Below, piece after piece: positions 1 through 10,985 of a stretch of 64,000 bases of DNA (position 1 is its first letter; the number at the start of each line of letters is the position of its first letter). The DNA comes from Salipiger sp. H15 (GTDB lineage Bacteria > Pseudomonadota > Alphaproteobacteria > Rhodobacterales > Rhodobacteraceae): positions 1,807,501-1,871,500 of the forward strand of contig NZ_CP123384.1 in the NCBI RefSeq assembly GCF_040409955.1. Reading direction: 5' to 3'. The translations under genes and the position numbers were made by a program. The notes below the pieces were generated by a model. That model did not search any database. It was not told the origin of the DNA and was given only the letters and a program-made list of their open reading frames with translations.

Positions 1-2728
<2,728 letters not shown>

Positions 2729-2736
2729 CCGATCCA

Positions 2737-2755
2737 GGAACAGCAAGGCTGTTCC
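2737..2755 (+). other. Stem-loop just downstream of 23S rRNA
   Basis: GGAACAGC (2737-2744), loop AAG, GCTGTTCC (2748-2755) form a perfect 8-bp hairpin in the 23S-5S spacer. It probably acts in processing of the precursor transcript, since 5S follows and termination here would be unexpected. Confidence 0.5.
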
Positions 2756-2865
2756 GATCAGACAAAAGCATACAACCCCTACATTTACTTGACTTGGAAA
2801 TCGCTGCATCCAGCACGTGAGACGTGTCGGCCCGCAACCTGCTTCGCAGGTCGCTTCCGCCGACC

Positions 2866-2897
2866 AGACCCACTTGCTGCCTGCAGCAAGTGGGTCT
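2866..2897 (+). other. 15-bp perfect inverted repeat in the 23S-5S spacer
   Basis: AGACCCACTTGCTGC (2866-2880) is followed, after CT, by its exact reverse complement (2883-2897). This gives a long uninterrupted RNA helix six bases before the 5S gene. A likely role is an RNase III or maturation site for 5S. The short U-run after it would also fit a terminator, but 5S lies immediately downstream. A second small hairpin, ACCTGC-TTC-GCAGGT, sits at 2837-2851. Confidence 0.6.
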
Positions 2898-2902
2898 TTC
2901 TC

Positions 2903-3020
2903 GGTTTGGTGGTCATAGCGCAAGCAAAACACCCGGCTCCATTCCGAACCCGGCCGTTAAGTGCTGCCGCGCCAATGGTACTGCGTCTCAAGACGTGGGA
3001 GAGTAGGTCACCGCCAAACC
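2903..3020 (+). rRNA. rrf: 5S ribosomal RNA
   Basis: The terminal helix GGTTTGG (2903-2909) pairs with CCAAACC (3014-3020). Inside are typical 5S segments such as the CCATTCCGAACCCGG loop near 2940 and GGGAGAGTAGGTC near 2998. The length of about 118 nt is normal. It follows 23S by about 175 nt, as expected for an rRNA operon. The tRNA-fMet that often follows 5S in Rhodobacteraceae is not seen here. Confidence 0.95.
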
Positions 3021-3150
3021 TAGCAAGACCCACAAAAACCGTATCTCTCAAAACGATCTCCCGAGCCCATGCCAAACGCGTCGCACCTCTGGTTGCGGCG
3101 CGATTTTGCATTTGTGGCGCGGCGCGACCTGCGCCGGTTTCCCCGGAACA

Positions 3151-3402
3151 TCAGAACCTGTCGGGGAAATGCTGCATGAAGCTCTGCACGTCCTGCGCGC
3201 CGGAAAAGGCGTCGGGGCTGCGCGCCAGCATCTCCTGGATGAAGTCCCTGCGGGCGCGGTCCTCCTCGCGCGACAGGTCCGCCCGGGTGGTCCACCGGAG
3301 CCAGCCGGGGGCAGGGTGGGGCAGGCTGGAGGCGAGGCCGGTGACAAGACCTGCGATCAGCCCCGAGAAGGGAACGGGGCGCGACGGAGCGGGGAAAGCC
3401 AT
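3151..3402 (-). CDS. Small conserved-type hypothetical protein (83 aa)
   Basis: This 83-residue protein has an N-terminal apolar stretch (about residues 8-27: GLIAGLVTGLASS) and a charged C-terminal half containing SREEDRARRDFIQEMLARSP and ending QDVQSFMQHFPDRF. The C-terminal half reads like a family-conserved helical segment, and I have seen similar small proteins in Rhodobacteraceae, but I cannot name a domain. It is preceded by AAAGGAT as a possible ribosome-binding site. It faces away from the LysR gene at 3495 with a 92-bp gap, so that regulator may control it. Function unknown. Confidence 0.6.
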   Translation of the reverse strand: MAFPAPSRPVPFSGLIAGLVTGLASSLPHPAPGWLRWTTRADLSREEDRARRDFIQEMLARSPDAFSGAQDVQSFMQHFPDRF

Positions 3403-3494
3403 GGCGGTGATCCTTTCATCCTTGGTTTGGCAAGAAGGGTAGGCCCGCGCGGCTGACGCTGGTATCGGGCGCGGCGTTGTGTTGCTCTACAGAA

Positions 3495-4391
3495 ATGAAG
3501 AGCCGATTCCGCAGCTGGACGGACGTGCGGACCTTCCTCGCGGTCATGCGGGAGGGATCGACCCTCGCCGCGTCGCGCCGGCTGGGGATGGCGCAGCCCA
3601 CCGTGGCGCGGCGCATCGCGGCGCTCGAGCACGAGCTGGGTCTGGTGCTCTTCGAGCGGGACACGAGGGGCTTCCGCCCGACCGAGGCCGCGCGGTCGCT
3701 GCTGCCGCTGGCCGAGCGGCTCGAGGCCGCGGCGGCGGAGTTCGGGGCCCGGGCACATGAGCTGACCCGGCCGCGACCGATCCGGGTGACCGCCTTTTCA
3801 AAGAATTTCTCGCCCCGCGTCGCGCAGGTCTTCAGCGACTTCTCGGTGCTTCACCCGGAGGTGCGGTTCGAGTTCCTGCCCGGGGTGCGTCCGCTCGACC
3901 TGCTCGCCGGCGAGGCGGACGTCGCGCTGCGGATCACCCGCGCCGCGCCCGACCCGGCGCTCATCTGCCGCAGGATCAGCACCGCGCGCTTCACCGTCTT
4001 CGGTGCGCCGAGCTATGCCGCGCGCCACGGGTTGCCGACCTCGCCCGACGCGATGCGGGGCCATGTCTTCGTCACCTACGAGCCGGGGGACATTCCCGCG
4101 GTCTACCACGACTGGCTCGCGCCGCATGTCGCGCCCGAACAGATCGTCATGTCGGTGGGCGAGATCGGGCTGCTGGAGGCGGCGATCCTGTCGGGCCGCG
4201 CGCTCGGGGTGCTCAACCTGCGCATGGCCGAGGCGGACGAGGCCGCGGGCCGGTTGATCCGCTGCTTCCCGCCGCCCGAGGAGATGTCGGCCGACCATCT
4301 TCTGCTCGTCTCGCCCGAGGCCTGGCGGCGGCCCGAGGTGAAGGCCTTCGTCCGCTTCTTCGCCCCCCGCTACGCGGCCTTCTACCGCTAG
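3495..4391 (+). CDS. LysR-family transcriptional regulator
   Basis: Start set at the ATG at 3495 (MKSRFRSW), which gives 298 residues, the usual LysR length; an ATG 18 bp upstream adds six unlikely residues. The N-terminal winged helix-turn-helix is clear (WTDVRTFLAVMREGSTLAAS, then MAQPTVARRIAALEHELG, then LFERDTRGFRPTEA). The remaining two thirds look like the periplasmic-binding-protein-like effector domain. It is divergent from the small gene at 3151-3402, its most likely target, and lies 83 bp before the methyltransferase gene on the same strand. The effector cannot be deduced. Confidence 0.9.
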   Translation: MKSRFRSWTDVRTFLAVMREGSTLAASRRLGMAQPTVARRIAALEHELGLVLFERDTRGFRPTEAARSLLPLAERLEAAAAEFGARAHELTRPRPIRVTAFSKNFSPRVAQVFSDFSVLHPEVRFEFLPGVRPLDLLAGEADVALRITRAAPDPALICRRISTARFTVFGAPSYAARHGLPTSPDAMRGHVFVTYEPGDIPAVYHDWLAPHVAPEQIVMSVGEIGLLEAAILSGRALGVLNLRMAEADEAAGRLIRCFPPPEEMSADHLLLVSPEAWRRPEVKAFVRFFAPRYAAFYR

Positions 4392-4474
4392 GGCGCGTGC
4401 GTGGCGCGCCGCGGAGCCGGGACCCCGCCTGTGCTATACTGGCGCCATGGTTTCTCTGAAGGGAGGAGGAGATC

Positions 4475-5275
4475 ATGGGCAAAGAGGTGGAGGACGCCGC
4501 CAGGGGCCAGATCACGGCCGAAGCGGCGCGGGTCTACGAGGCCTGTTTCGTGCCGGCGCTCTTTGGACAATTCGCACCCTGGCTGGTGGAGGCGGCGGGG
4601 CTGCGCGGCGGCGGGCGGATGCTGGACGTGGCGACGGGAACCGGCGTCGTCGCCCGCGAGGCGCTGCGCCACGGCGCGAGCGTGACCGCGGTCGACATCA
4701 ACGAGGGGATGCTGACGGTGGCGCGGGAGCGTGCGCCCAAGGCCACGTTCCTGCAGGCCGCGGCCGAGGCGCTGCCCTTCGACGACGGCGCCTTCGACGC
4801 GGTGACCTGCCAGTTCGCGTTGATGTTCTTCGAGGACCGCGTGGGCGCCCTGCGCGAGATGGCGCGGGTGTGCCATCCCGGCGGGCGCGTGGCGGTGTCG
4901 ATCTTCGCCGGGTGGGAGGCCTCGCCCGGCTATCGCGATCTCGTGCCCCTTCTGGCCGAGATCATGGGACCCGGGGCGGCGGAGGCTCTCAAGGCGCCGT
5001 TCTGCCTTGGCGGCGAGGGGGTGCTCGGGGCGCTGATGGGGGAGGCGGGGCTGGGTGATGTCCAGGTGAGCCGCCGGACCGGCCAGGTGCGCCATGCCTC
5101 GCTGGAGACCTGGCTCGACACCGAGATCGGCGGCTGGACCCTTGCCGGGACCGCGACTCCCGAGTCCATGCGCGCGTTGAAGGACGCGGCGGCGGAGCGA
5201 CTGTCCCAGTACCGCAATTCCGATGGCACGGTGTCCTTCGAGGCGCCGGCGCTCTTTGCCGTCGCGCGGATCTGA
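4475..5275 (+). CDS. Class I SAM-dependent methyltransferase (UbiE/Methyltransf_11 type)
   Basis: This 266-aa cytosolic protein has SAM-binding motif I (MLDVATGTGVVA, residues 50-61) followed by the acidic end of strand 2 (VTAVDIN). Motif II is LPFDDGAFDAVTCQFALMFF and motif III is MARVCHPGGRVAVS. This order is typical of UbiE-like enzymes. The C-terminal part differs from true UbiE, so quinone methylation should not be assumed. The start is supported by GGAGGAGG just upstream. The substrate is unknown, and the flanking genes (LysR and an LnmK-like protein) do not identify it. Confidence 0.88.
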   Translation: MGKEVEDAARGQITAEAARVYEACFVPALFGQFAPWLVEAAGLRGGGRMLDVATGTGVVAREALRHGASVTAVDINEGMLTVARERAPKATFLQAAAEALPFDDGAFDAVTCQFALMFFEDRVGALREMARVCHPGGRVAVSIFAGWEASPGYRDLVPLLAEIMGPGAAEALKAPFCLGGEGVLGALMGEAGLGDVQVSRRTGQVRHASLETWLDTEIGGWTLAGTATPESMRALKDAAAERLSQYRNSDGTVSFEAPALFAVARI

Positions 5276-5304
5276 ACGCCGCGCGGGGACGGGGCAGGGC
5301 GGCC

Positions 5305-5400
5305 TCAGATCGCGGCCCAGTCGGTGAACCTCCACGGAATCGACTTCCTGGGGTCGGGCTGCGGGCGGGTCCAGCGCTGCGGTGTCTCTTCCCTGGTCAT
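5305..5400 (-). CDS. Putative 31-aa small protein
   Basis: An ATG at 5400 is preceded on the minus strand by GGCAGGACAG, a plausible ribosome-binding site, and opens a 31-codon frame ending TGA at 5305. The product begins MTREETPQRW and ends IPWRFTDWAAI. It is rich in Pro, Arg and Trp, with no signal peptide or membrane segment. Codons have the high GC third position of neighbouring genes. It lies head-to-head with the LnmK-like gene and tail-to-tail with the methyltransferase gene. It could be a real micro-protein or chance; no function is proposed. Confidence 0.45.
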   Translation of the reverse strand: MTREETPQRWTRPQPDPRKSIPWRFTDWAAI

Positions 5401-5667
5401 CTGTCCTGCCTTTCGGAAAGTGTTTCGCTGGGATCACTCTCGCCGATGCCGGTTTCAGCCCCATTTCGGGCGATGTTTCAATTGTTTCTCCCGAGTGCGG
5501 AGCCGGGCGCGCGGCGCCTGCCGATCAGGGTTTATCCCGGTCCCGTGAAATCAAACACTGCTGCAACAATTGCCTGACCATTTTCCGGATGAGCGGCGAC
5601 GAGATTGATCGGTGCGCCGGATCAATTCCCGCATCACCCCTTCGCGGCGGATATTGGAGAGGCCATC

Positions 5668-6516
5668 ATGCTGAATAAAATCCAATTCGACGGAGCCGGA
5701 AAGGAGATTTCGTCCCCCCGGGGCGAGGCCTTTCGATTGGGCATGCCGCACATGGGGGCCTCGGGGCTGCGCCGGTCCTGGCTCCTGCGCGAGGCCTGTC
5801 ACCGCCACTGGCTGGCGATTGCGGAGCAGGCGGGGGTGAAGCCTTCGGAACTGCGCGACAGGTCCGGCGCGCGGGTGATGGCCTCGGTGGTCGCCTGCAC
5901 GGTCAACGGTGACGCGCGGGCGTTCCGCGAGGACGACGAGTGCCAGCTGCTGATGACCGAGGTGCCACGCGCGCAAAACGGCTGGCGCAGCCAGTGCGAC
6001 CTCAGCGCCCGCGGGAAATCGCTGCGGGTCGAGATCATGACCAGCTTTGCGCGCCGCAACGGCCGGTCCAATGCCGAACTCGGCGCCCCCGATCTCGGCG
6101 GCGCGTTCCGGGCCGAGCGCGACCATGCCGATGCGCGCAGGACCTGCCTCATCCGGACGCTCGGGCACCATGACCGCGCGCGGGCGGCGCAGGACGACGC
6201 GCCGCCGCACCTGTCCTTCGAGATCCAGGAGGACACCCATCTGAACGGCGTCGGCCTCGTGTATTTCGCGATCATCCATGACATGATCGAGCAGGCTGAA
6301 CGGAATGCCGCGCCGGAATTCGTCGGCCGCTTCGGGATGCGCGACAGGCGCGCGCATTTCTTCGGCAACCTCGACGTGGGCGACCGGCTCGACATCACCG
6401 CGCGGGCCAGCGCCAAGGCGCTGTCACCGGCTGCCTGCGTGCTCGTCCGCAGCCATGCCAGGCGCGCCAGCGACGGCCGGGTCATCGCCTGCGCCGAGAG
6501 CATCTACGGAGCCTGA
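5668..6516 (+). CDS. LnmK/Pnap_2097-like hot-dog family biosynthetic protein
   Basis: Start set at ATG 5668 because GGAGAGG sits 5 nt upstream, giving 282 aa; the frame is open further upstream but lacks a good start. The segment LGMPHMGASGLRRSWLLREA, followed by HRHW, resembles the N-terminal signature of the LnmK / Pnap_2097 group. These are double hot-dog proteins associated with polyketide and acyl-thioester chemistry (LnmK is an acyltransferase/decarboxylase). The second half (HLNGVGLVYFAIIHDMIEQAE, then FFGNLDVGDRLDI) looks like a second hot-dog unit. No polyketide synthase, ketosynthase or acyl carrier protein is nearby, so its role here is open. Confidence 0.6.
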   Translation: MLNKIQFDGAGKEISSPRGEAFRLGMPHMGASGLRRSWLLREACHRHWLAIAEQAGVKPSELRDRSGARVMASVVACTVNGDARAFREDDECQLLMTEVPRAQNGWRSQCDLSARGKSLRVEIMTSFARRNGRSNAELGAPDLGGAFRAERDHADARRTCLIRTLGHHDRARAAQDDAPPHLSFEIQEDTHLNGVGLVYFAIIHDMIEQAERNAAPEFVGRFGMRDRRAHFFGNLDVGDRLDITARASAKALSPAACVLVRSHARRASDGRVIACAESIYGA

Positions 6517-6530
6517 CCGCCTCCCGCGCG

Positions 6531-9500
6531 TCAGGTCTTTGCCAGCCGGTAGATCGCCGGGATCACCAGCACGGTGAGCGCGGTCGAGGTCAGCAGCCCG
6601 AAGAGCAGCGAGATCGCCAGCCCCTGGAAGATCGGGTCCATCAGGATCACCGCCGCGCCGATCATCGCCGCCAGCGCGGTCAGCAGGATCGGCTTGAACC
6701 GTGTCGCCCCGGCCTCGATCAACGTCTCGACGTCGAGCGGCTTCTCGGGGCCCGCGTGGCGGATGAAGTCCACCAGCAGGATCGAGTTGCGCACGATGAT
6801 GCCCGCGAGCGCGATGAAGCCGATCATCGACGGCGCCGAGAAGGGCGCGCCGAAGAGCCAGTGCCCGAACATGATGCCGAGGAAGGTGAGCGGCACCGGG
6901 GTCAGGATCACCAGCGGCAGGCGGAAGCTGCCGAACTGCGCCACGACGAGGATGTAGATCCCCAGAAGCGCCACGCCGAAGGCCGCGCCCATGTCGCGGA
7001 AGGTGACCCAGGTGACCTCCCATTCGCCATCCCACAGCAGGCTCGGGCTGCTTGTGTCCTGCGGCTGGCCGTGCATCGAGATGGTGGGTTTCTGCCCGTC
7101 GGGCCAGTCGAGACCGTCCAATATGTCAGACGTCGCCAGCATCCCGTAGAGCGGCGACTCGAACTCACCCGCCATCTCGCCCATGACCATGATCGTCTCG
7201 ATGCCGTTGTGGCGGAAGATCGGGTAGGAGGTGAGCTCGTCCCTGAGCGTGACCACGTCGCCCAGTTCCACCACGCCGCGCCCGCCGGGCAGGGCGTCCG
7301 CCGGGACGGGGGTCGAGAGCGCGGTGGCGTCCATCACCCTGTCCGAGCGGTTGCGCGACAGCACGATGGGAATGGGCCGCCGCTCGCCACCGCGATGCGA
7401 GTAGCCCACCGTGCCCTCGCCATAGAGCAGCGCCAGCGTGTCGAGCGCGTCGGCCTCCTGCACCTTGTAGAAATCCAGCGCAGAGGGGTCGAGCACCACG
7501 CGGCGGCGCGGTGCCTGCACGCCGTAGCTGTCGTCGACATCGACCACGTAGGGGATCTGCACGAAGGCGGCGCGGACGCGCTCGGCGACGCTGCGCCGGG
7601 TCTCGGCGTCGGGGCCGTAGACCTCGGCCATCAGCGTCGAGATCACCGGCGGGCCGGGCGGCGGCTCGACCGTCTTCAGCACCGTGCCCTCGGGCAGGTC
7701 GAGCGCCTTGAGCTTCTCGCGCAGGTCCAGAGCGATCTCGTGGCTGGTGCGGTCGCGCGCGCCCTTGGGCGCGAGGTTGATCTGCACGTCGCCCATCTCG
7801 GGCAGCTGGCGCAGGTAGTAGTGCCGCACCAGCCCGTTGAAGTTGAAGGCCGAGGCGGTGCCCGCATGGGTCTGGGCCGAGAGTGCCTCGGGCAGCGAGA
7901 GCGCCACGCGCGCCACCTCCTGCGCCACGGCGGCGGTGGTCTCGAGCGCGCTGCCCTCGGGCAGGTCGATGACCACCGAGAGCTCGGACTTGTTGTCAAA
8001 GGGCAGCAGCTTCACGGTCACGTCGCGGGTATAGAGCGCGGCGAGCGAGCCGAAGGACAGCACCGCCACCGCCAGCAGGAAGAGCGCGGCGACCGACTTT
8101 CGGGCCAGCAGCGGCCGCGCCACGGCGGCATAGAGCCGCCCCAGCGTGCCGCCCGCCGCGCCGTGCTCGGCACCGTGGTGCAGCGGCGCGCGGCCGGCGA
8201 TCTTCAGCATTAGCCACGGCGTGATGATGACCGCGACGAAGAAGGAGAAGATCATCGCCGCCGAGGCATTGGCCGGGATCGGGCTCATGTAGGGGCCCAT
8301 GAGGCCCGAGACGAAGAGCATGGGCAGCAGCGCCACCACCACCGTCAGCGTCGCCACGATGGTCGGGTTGCCGACCTCGGCCACTGCCGCGACCGTGGCG
8401 CCGAAGCGGCTCTGTCCCTCGCGCTTCATCGCCCAGTGGCGCGCGATGTTCTCGATCACCACGATGGCGTCGTCGACAAGGATGCCGATCGAGAAGATCA
8501 GCGCGAAGAGCGACACACGGTTGAGCGTGTAGCCCATGATCCATGCCGCGAAGAGGGTCAGCAGGATGGTCACCGGGATGACGATCGCCACCACGAGCGC
8601 CTCGCGCCAGCCGATCGCCAGCAGCACCAGCACGACGATCGACAGCGTTGCGAGCCCGAGGTGGAACAGCAGTTCGTTGGCCTTCTCGTCGGCGGTCTCG
8701 CCATAGTCGCGGGTGACCTCGGTGGCGATGGAGGAGGGGATGATCTCGCCCTTCATCGCCTCGACCCGGTGCAGGATCTCCTCGGCCACCACCACGGCGT
8801 TCGCCCCGGCGCGTTTCGCCAGCGCCAGCGTCACGGCGGGGCGCGTCTCGATGCCGTCGGGCCCGTGGGTGACGGTGCTGACGTAGTCCGAACCGGTGTC
8901 GGTCTCGAGCGTCACCTCGGCCACGTCGCGCAGGTAGACGGTGCGCCCGTCGCGGGCGGTCAGTTCGAGGGTGCCGATCTCCTCGGCGGTGGTCAGCGTC
9001 TCGCCGACCACGAGGCCCACCTGCCGGCCGCCCTCGCGCAGGGTGCCGAGCGGCAGCGAGGTGTTGGCGCCCTCGATCTTGCCCCAGAGCTGCTGCAGGG
9101 TGATCCCGTAGAGCGCCAGCCGCGCCGGGTCGGGGTTCACCCGCAGCTGCGGCTCGGTGCCGCCGATGACATAGCTGAGGCCGACATCCTCGATCGCCGC
9201 CAGCCGCGCCTCGACCTCGCGCGCGACGCGGGTGAGGTCGGCGGGGGTGACGCCGGTCTGCCCCTCGGCGGGCGAAAAGGTGAGCGCCACGATGGCCACA
9301 TCGTTGATGCCGCGACCGACGATCAGCGGCTCGGGGATGCCGACGGGGATGCGGCCCAGATTGGCAAGGATGCGGTCGCGCACGCGCAGGATCGCGGTGT
9401 CGGACGAGACGCCAACGTTGAAGCGCGCGGTGACCATCACCGCGTCGTCGCGGGTCTCGGAATAGACGTGCTCGACCTCGTCGATGCCCTTGACGATGGT

Positions 9501-9746
9501 CTCGAGCGGCTCGGTCACCAGCTTGACCGCGTCCCCGGCGCGCAGCCCGTTGGCCTGCACGTGGATGTCGACCAGCGGCACCGAGATCTGCGGCTCCTCC
9601 TCGCGCGGCAGGGCGGCGAGGGCGATGAGCCCCACGGCCAGCGCAGCGATCAGGAAGAGCGGGGTCAGCGGCGAGGTGAGGAAGGCGCGGGTGAGGTGCC
9701 CGGCCAGTCCGAGGGCCCCGTCGGGGGCGCTTCCACGCTCACTCAT
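6531..9746 (-). CDS. RND-family efflux pump inner-membrane transporter (AcrB-like)
   Basis: A 1071-aa inner-membrane proton/drug antiporter subunit of usual RND length. It begins with a cytosolic tail, a first membrane helix (LTPLFLIAALAVGLIALAAL) and a large periplasmic domain. The transmembrane motif GILVDDAIVVIENI carries the proton-relay aspartates. A second half repeats the pattern (LVILTPVPLTFLGIMFG, then GIIVRNSILLVDFIRHAG). Its start overlaps the end of the adaptor gene by 8 bp, so the two are translationally coupled. There is no outer-membrane TolC-type gene in the operon, so a distant partner must be used. Substrate not predictable. Confidence 0.93.
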   Translation of the reverse strand: MSERGSAPDGALGLAGHLTRAFLTSPLTPLFLIAALAVGLIALAALPREEEPQISVPLVDIHVQANGLRAGDAVKLVTEPLETIVKGIDEVEHVYSETRDDAVMVTARFNVGVSSDTAILRVRDRILANLGRIPVGIPEPLIVGRGINDVAIVALTFSPAEGQTGVTPADLTRVAREVEARLAAIEDVGLSYVIGGTEPQLRVNPDPARLALYGITLQQLWGKIEGANTSLPLGTLREGGRQVGLVVGETLTTAEEIGTLELTARDGRTVYLRDVAEVTLETDTGSDYVSTVTHGPDGIETRPAVTLALAKRAGANAVVVAEEILHRVEAMKGEIIPSSIATEVTRDYGETADEKANELLFHLGLATLSIVVLVLLAIGWREALVVAIVIPVTILLTLFAAWIMGYTLNRVSLFALIFSIGILVDDAIVVIENIARHWAMKREGQSRFGATVAAVAEVGNPTIVATLTVVVALLPMLFVSGLMGPYMSPIPANASAAMIFSFFVAVIITPWLMLKIAGRAPLHHGAEHGAAGGTLGRLYAAVARPLLARKSVAALFLLAVAVLSFGSLAALYTRDVTVKLLPFDNKSELSVVIDLPEGSALETTAAVAQEVARVALSLPEALSAQTHAGTASAFNFNGLVRHYYLRQLPEMGDVQINLAPKGARDRTSHEIALDLREKLKALDLPEGTVLKTVEPPPGPPVISTLMAEVYGPDAETRRSVAERVRAAFVQIPYVVDVDDSYGVQAPRRRVVLDPSALDFYKVQEADALDTLALLYGEGTVGYSHRGGERRPIPIVLSRNRSDRVMDATALSTPVPADALPGGRGVVELGDVVTLRDELTSYPIFRHNGIETIMVMGEMAGEFESPLYGMLATSDILDGLDWPDGQKPTISMHGQPQDTSSPSLLWDGEWEVTWVTFRDMGAAFGVALLGIYILVVAQFGSFRLPLVILTPVPLTFLGIMFGHWLFGAPFSAPSMIGFIALAGIIVRNSILLVDFIRHAGPEKPLDVETLIEAGATRFKPILLTALAAMIGAAVILMDPIFQGLAISLLFGLLTSTALTVLVIPAIYRLAKT

Positions 9747-10698
9747 CGGACAGGATCACCGTCTCGCCGGGCGTCAGCCCGGTCAGGATCTCGCGCCATG
9801 CCGCACCGTCGCGGCGGACCTCGCGGCCCGGCACGACGATGCGCTGCACGGGGCCCGCCGGGGTCTCGACGGTCACCATGTCGAGCCCGGCGCCGCGCGT
9901 GAGCGCCGCCTCGGGCACGAGGATCGCCTCCTGCGTGCCGACGGGCAGCCGCACCGGCAGGCGCAGGCCGACGTAGCGCTCCTCGAGCCCCTCGACCTCG
10001 ACATCGGCCTGCAGCCGCCCGCCCTCGATCTGCGGGTAGAGCTTGGCGATGGTGCCCTCGCCGCCGTCCATCTCGATCCGGTCGCCCTCGGCCAGCGTCC
10101 CGGCGAAACGCTCGGGCACCGACAGGCGCAGGAAGGCGCCGCCACTGCCGATCAGCGCGACCGCCTCGCCCTGTCCCACGAAGGAGCCGCGCGAGACCGG
10201 AACCGAGAGCACGATGCCCGCCTCGGGGGCGGTGACGCTGCCCTCCTCGATCTGGCGCTGGATCACCCGGCGCTGCGCCTCGGTGGCGGCGATCTGGTTC
10301 GTCAGCACGTCGACCGAGGTCTGCAGCGCGTCGAGACGCTGGGCCGAGATCGTGCCGCTGCGCTGCAGGGCCTGGCCGCGCTCGAGATCGGCCTGCGCGT
10401 TGGTCAGCTGCGCGCGCAGCGCCTCGGCCTCGGCCGCGAGCGCGTCGATCTGAACCGAGAGCTTCTCGTCCTCGATGACCGCGACCGCCTGTCCGGCCTC
10501 GACCCGGTCACCCTCGGTGACCGAAAGCTCGACCAGCGTGCCGGCGATGCGGGCGCGGGCCGGTAGCTCGTTGCGGGTCTGGACCGTGCCGTAGACCGGC
10601 TTCCAGTCGGTGATCGGCTCGGTGGCCACGATCTGTCCTCCTGCCGACGCGGCGGCGCCGATGCAGAGCAGGACCATCGTCAGGGCGGAAATTCGCAT
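9739..10698 (-). CDS. RND efflux periplasmic adaptor subunit (membrane fusion protein)
   Basis: Start set at ATG 10698 (MRISALTMVLLCIGAAASAG), which has GAGGG upstream and gives a proper signal peptide; 319 aa. A biotinyl-lipoyl half-domain follows (RIAGTLVELSVTEGDRVEAG), then a coiled-coil hairpin of about 90 residues (LAAEAEALRAQLTNAQADLE onward), the second lipoyl half (GIVLSVPVSRGSFVGQGEAV) and beta-barrel domains. This is the HlyD/AcrA layout. It forms an operon with the RND pump and links it to an outer-membrane channel. A TTACA-N5-TGTAA palindrome lies 23 bp upstream of the start. Confidence 0.92.
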   Translation of the reverse strand: MRISALTMVLLCIGAAASAGGQIVATEPITDWKPVYGTVQTRNELPARARIAGTLVELSVTEGDRVEAGQAVAVIEDEKLSVQIDALAAEAEALRAQLTNAQADLERGQALQRSGTISAQRLDALQTSVDVLTNQIAATEAQRRVIQRQIEEGSVTAPEAGIVLSVPVSRGSFVGQGEAVALIGSGGAFLRLSVPERFAGTLAEGDRIEMDGGEGTIAKLYPQIEGGRLQADVEVEGLEERYVGLRLPVRLPVGTQEAILVPEAALTRGAGLDMVTVETPAGPVQRIVVPGREVRRDGAAWREILTGLTPGETVILSDE

Positions 10699-10720
10699 GG
10701 CAGTCCCTCGAATGCGGGTG

Positions 10721-10735
10721 TTACATATTCTGTAA
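10721..10735. promoter_or_regulatory. Candidate repressor operator upstream of the efflux operon
   Basis: TTACA (10721-10725), TATTC, TGTAA (10731-10735) is a 5-bp perfect palindrome of the kind bound by dimeric repressors such as TetR or MarR proteins. It lies 23 bp before the adaptor start codon, inside the divergent intergenic region. No TetR or MarR gene is adjacent, so the regulator is unknown. Confidence 0.45.
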
Positions 10736-10985
10736 ATTGAATTTGTGAAAAGGTCCAGAAGTTCTTGCCGCACAGGATGGGGAACCCGACGGGCCGGTCA
10801 AGAGCGCGGCGCGCCCGGCGCGGGCTGGCCGATCCTTGCGCGCCCGGGCGGGGCAAAGGCGGCCAGAGGCTGCTTGGCCCGCGTCCCCGGAGATTCTGGG
10901 CTTGCAAAAATGCCGATCGTTCCGTGCAATCATCGCGGCACCCGAGGGCAGGGCGGCGGATCGCGCGGAGGAGGGACGGAAAGCC

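Noticed and set aside
3021..3150. tRNA-fMet after 5S rRNA, as in many Rhodobacteraceae operons
   Set aside because: No cloverleaf or CAT anticodon arm can be found in this stretch.
6756..9902. Long plus-strand reading frames (485 and 488 codons) opposite the RND pump gene
   Set aside because: His/Arg/Gly-rich products that mirror high-GC codon use of the minus-strand gene; no domain or ribosome-binding site.
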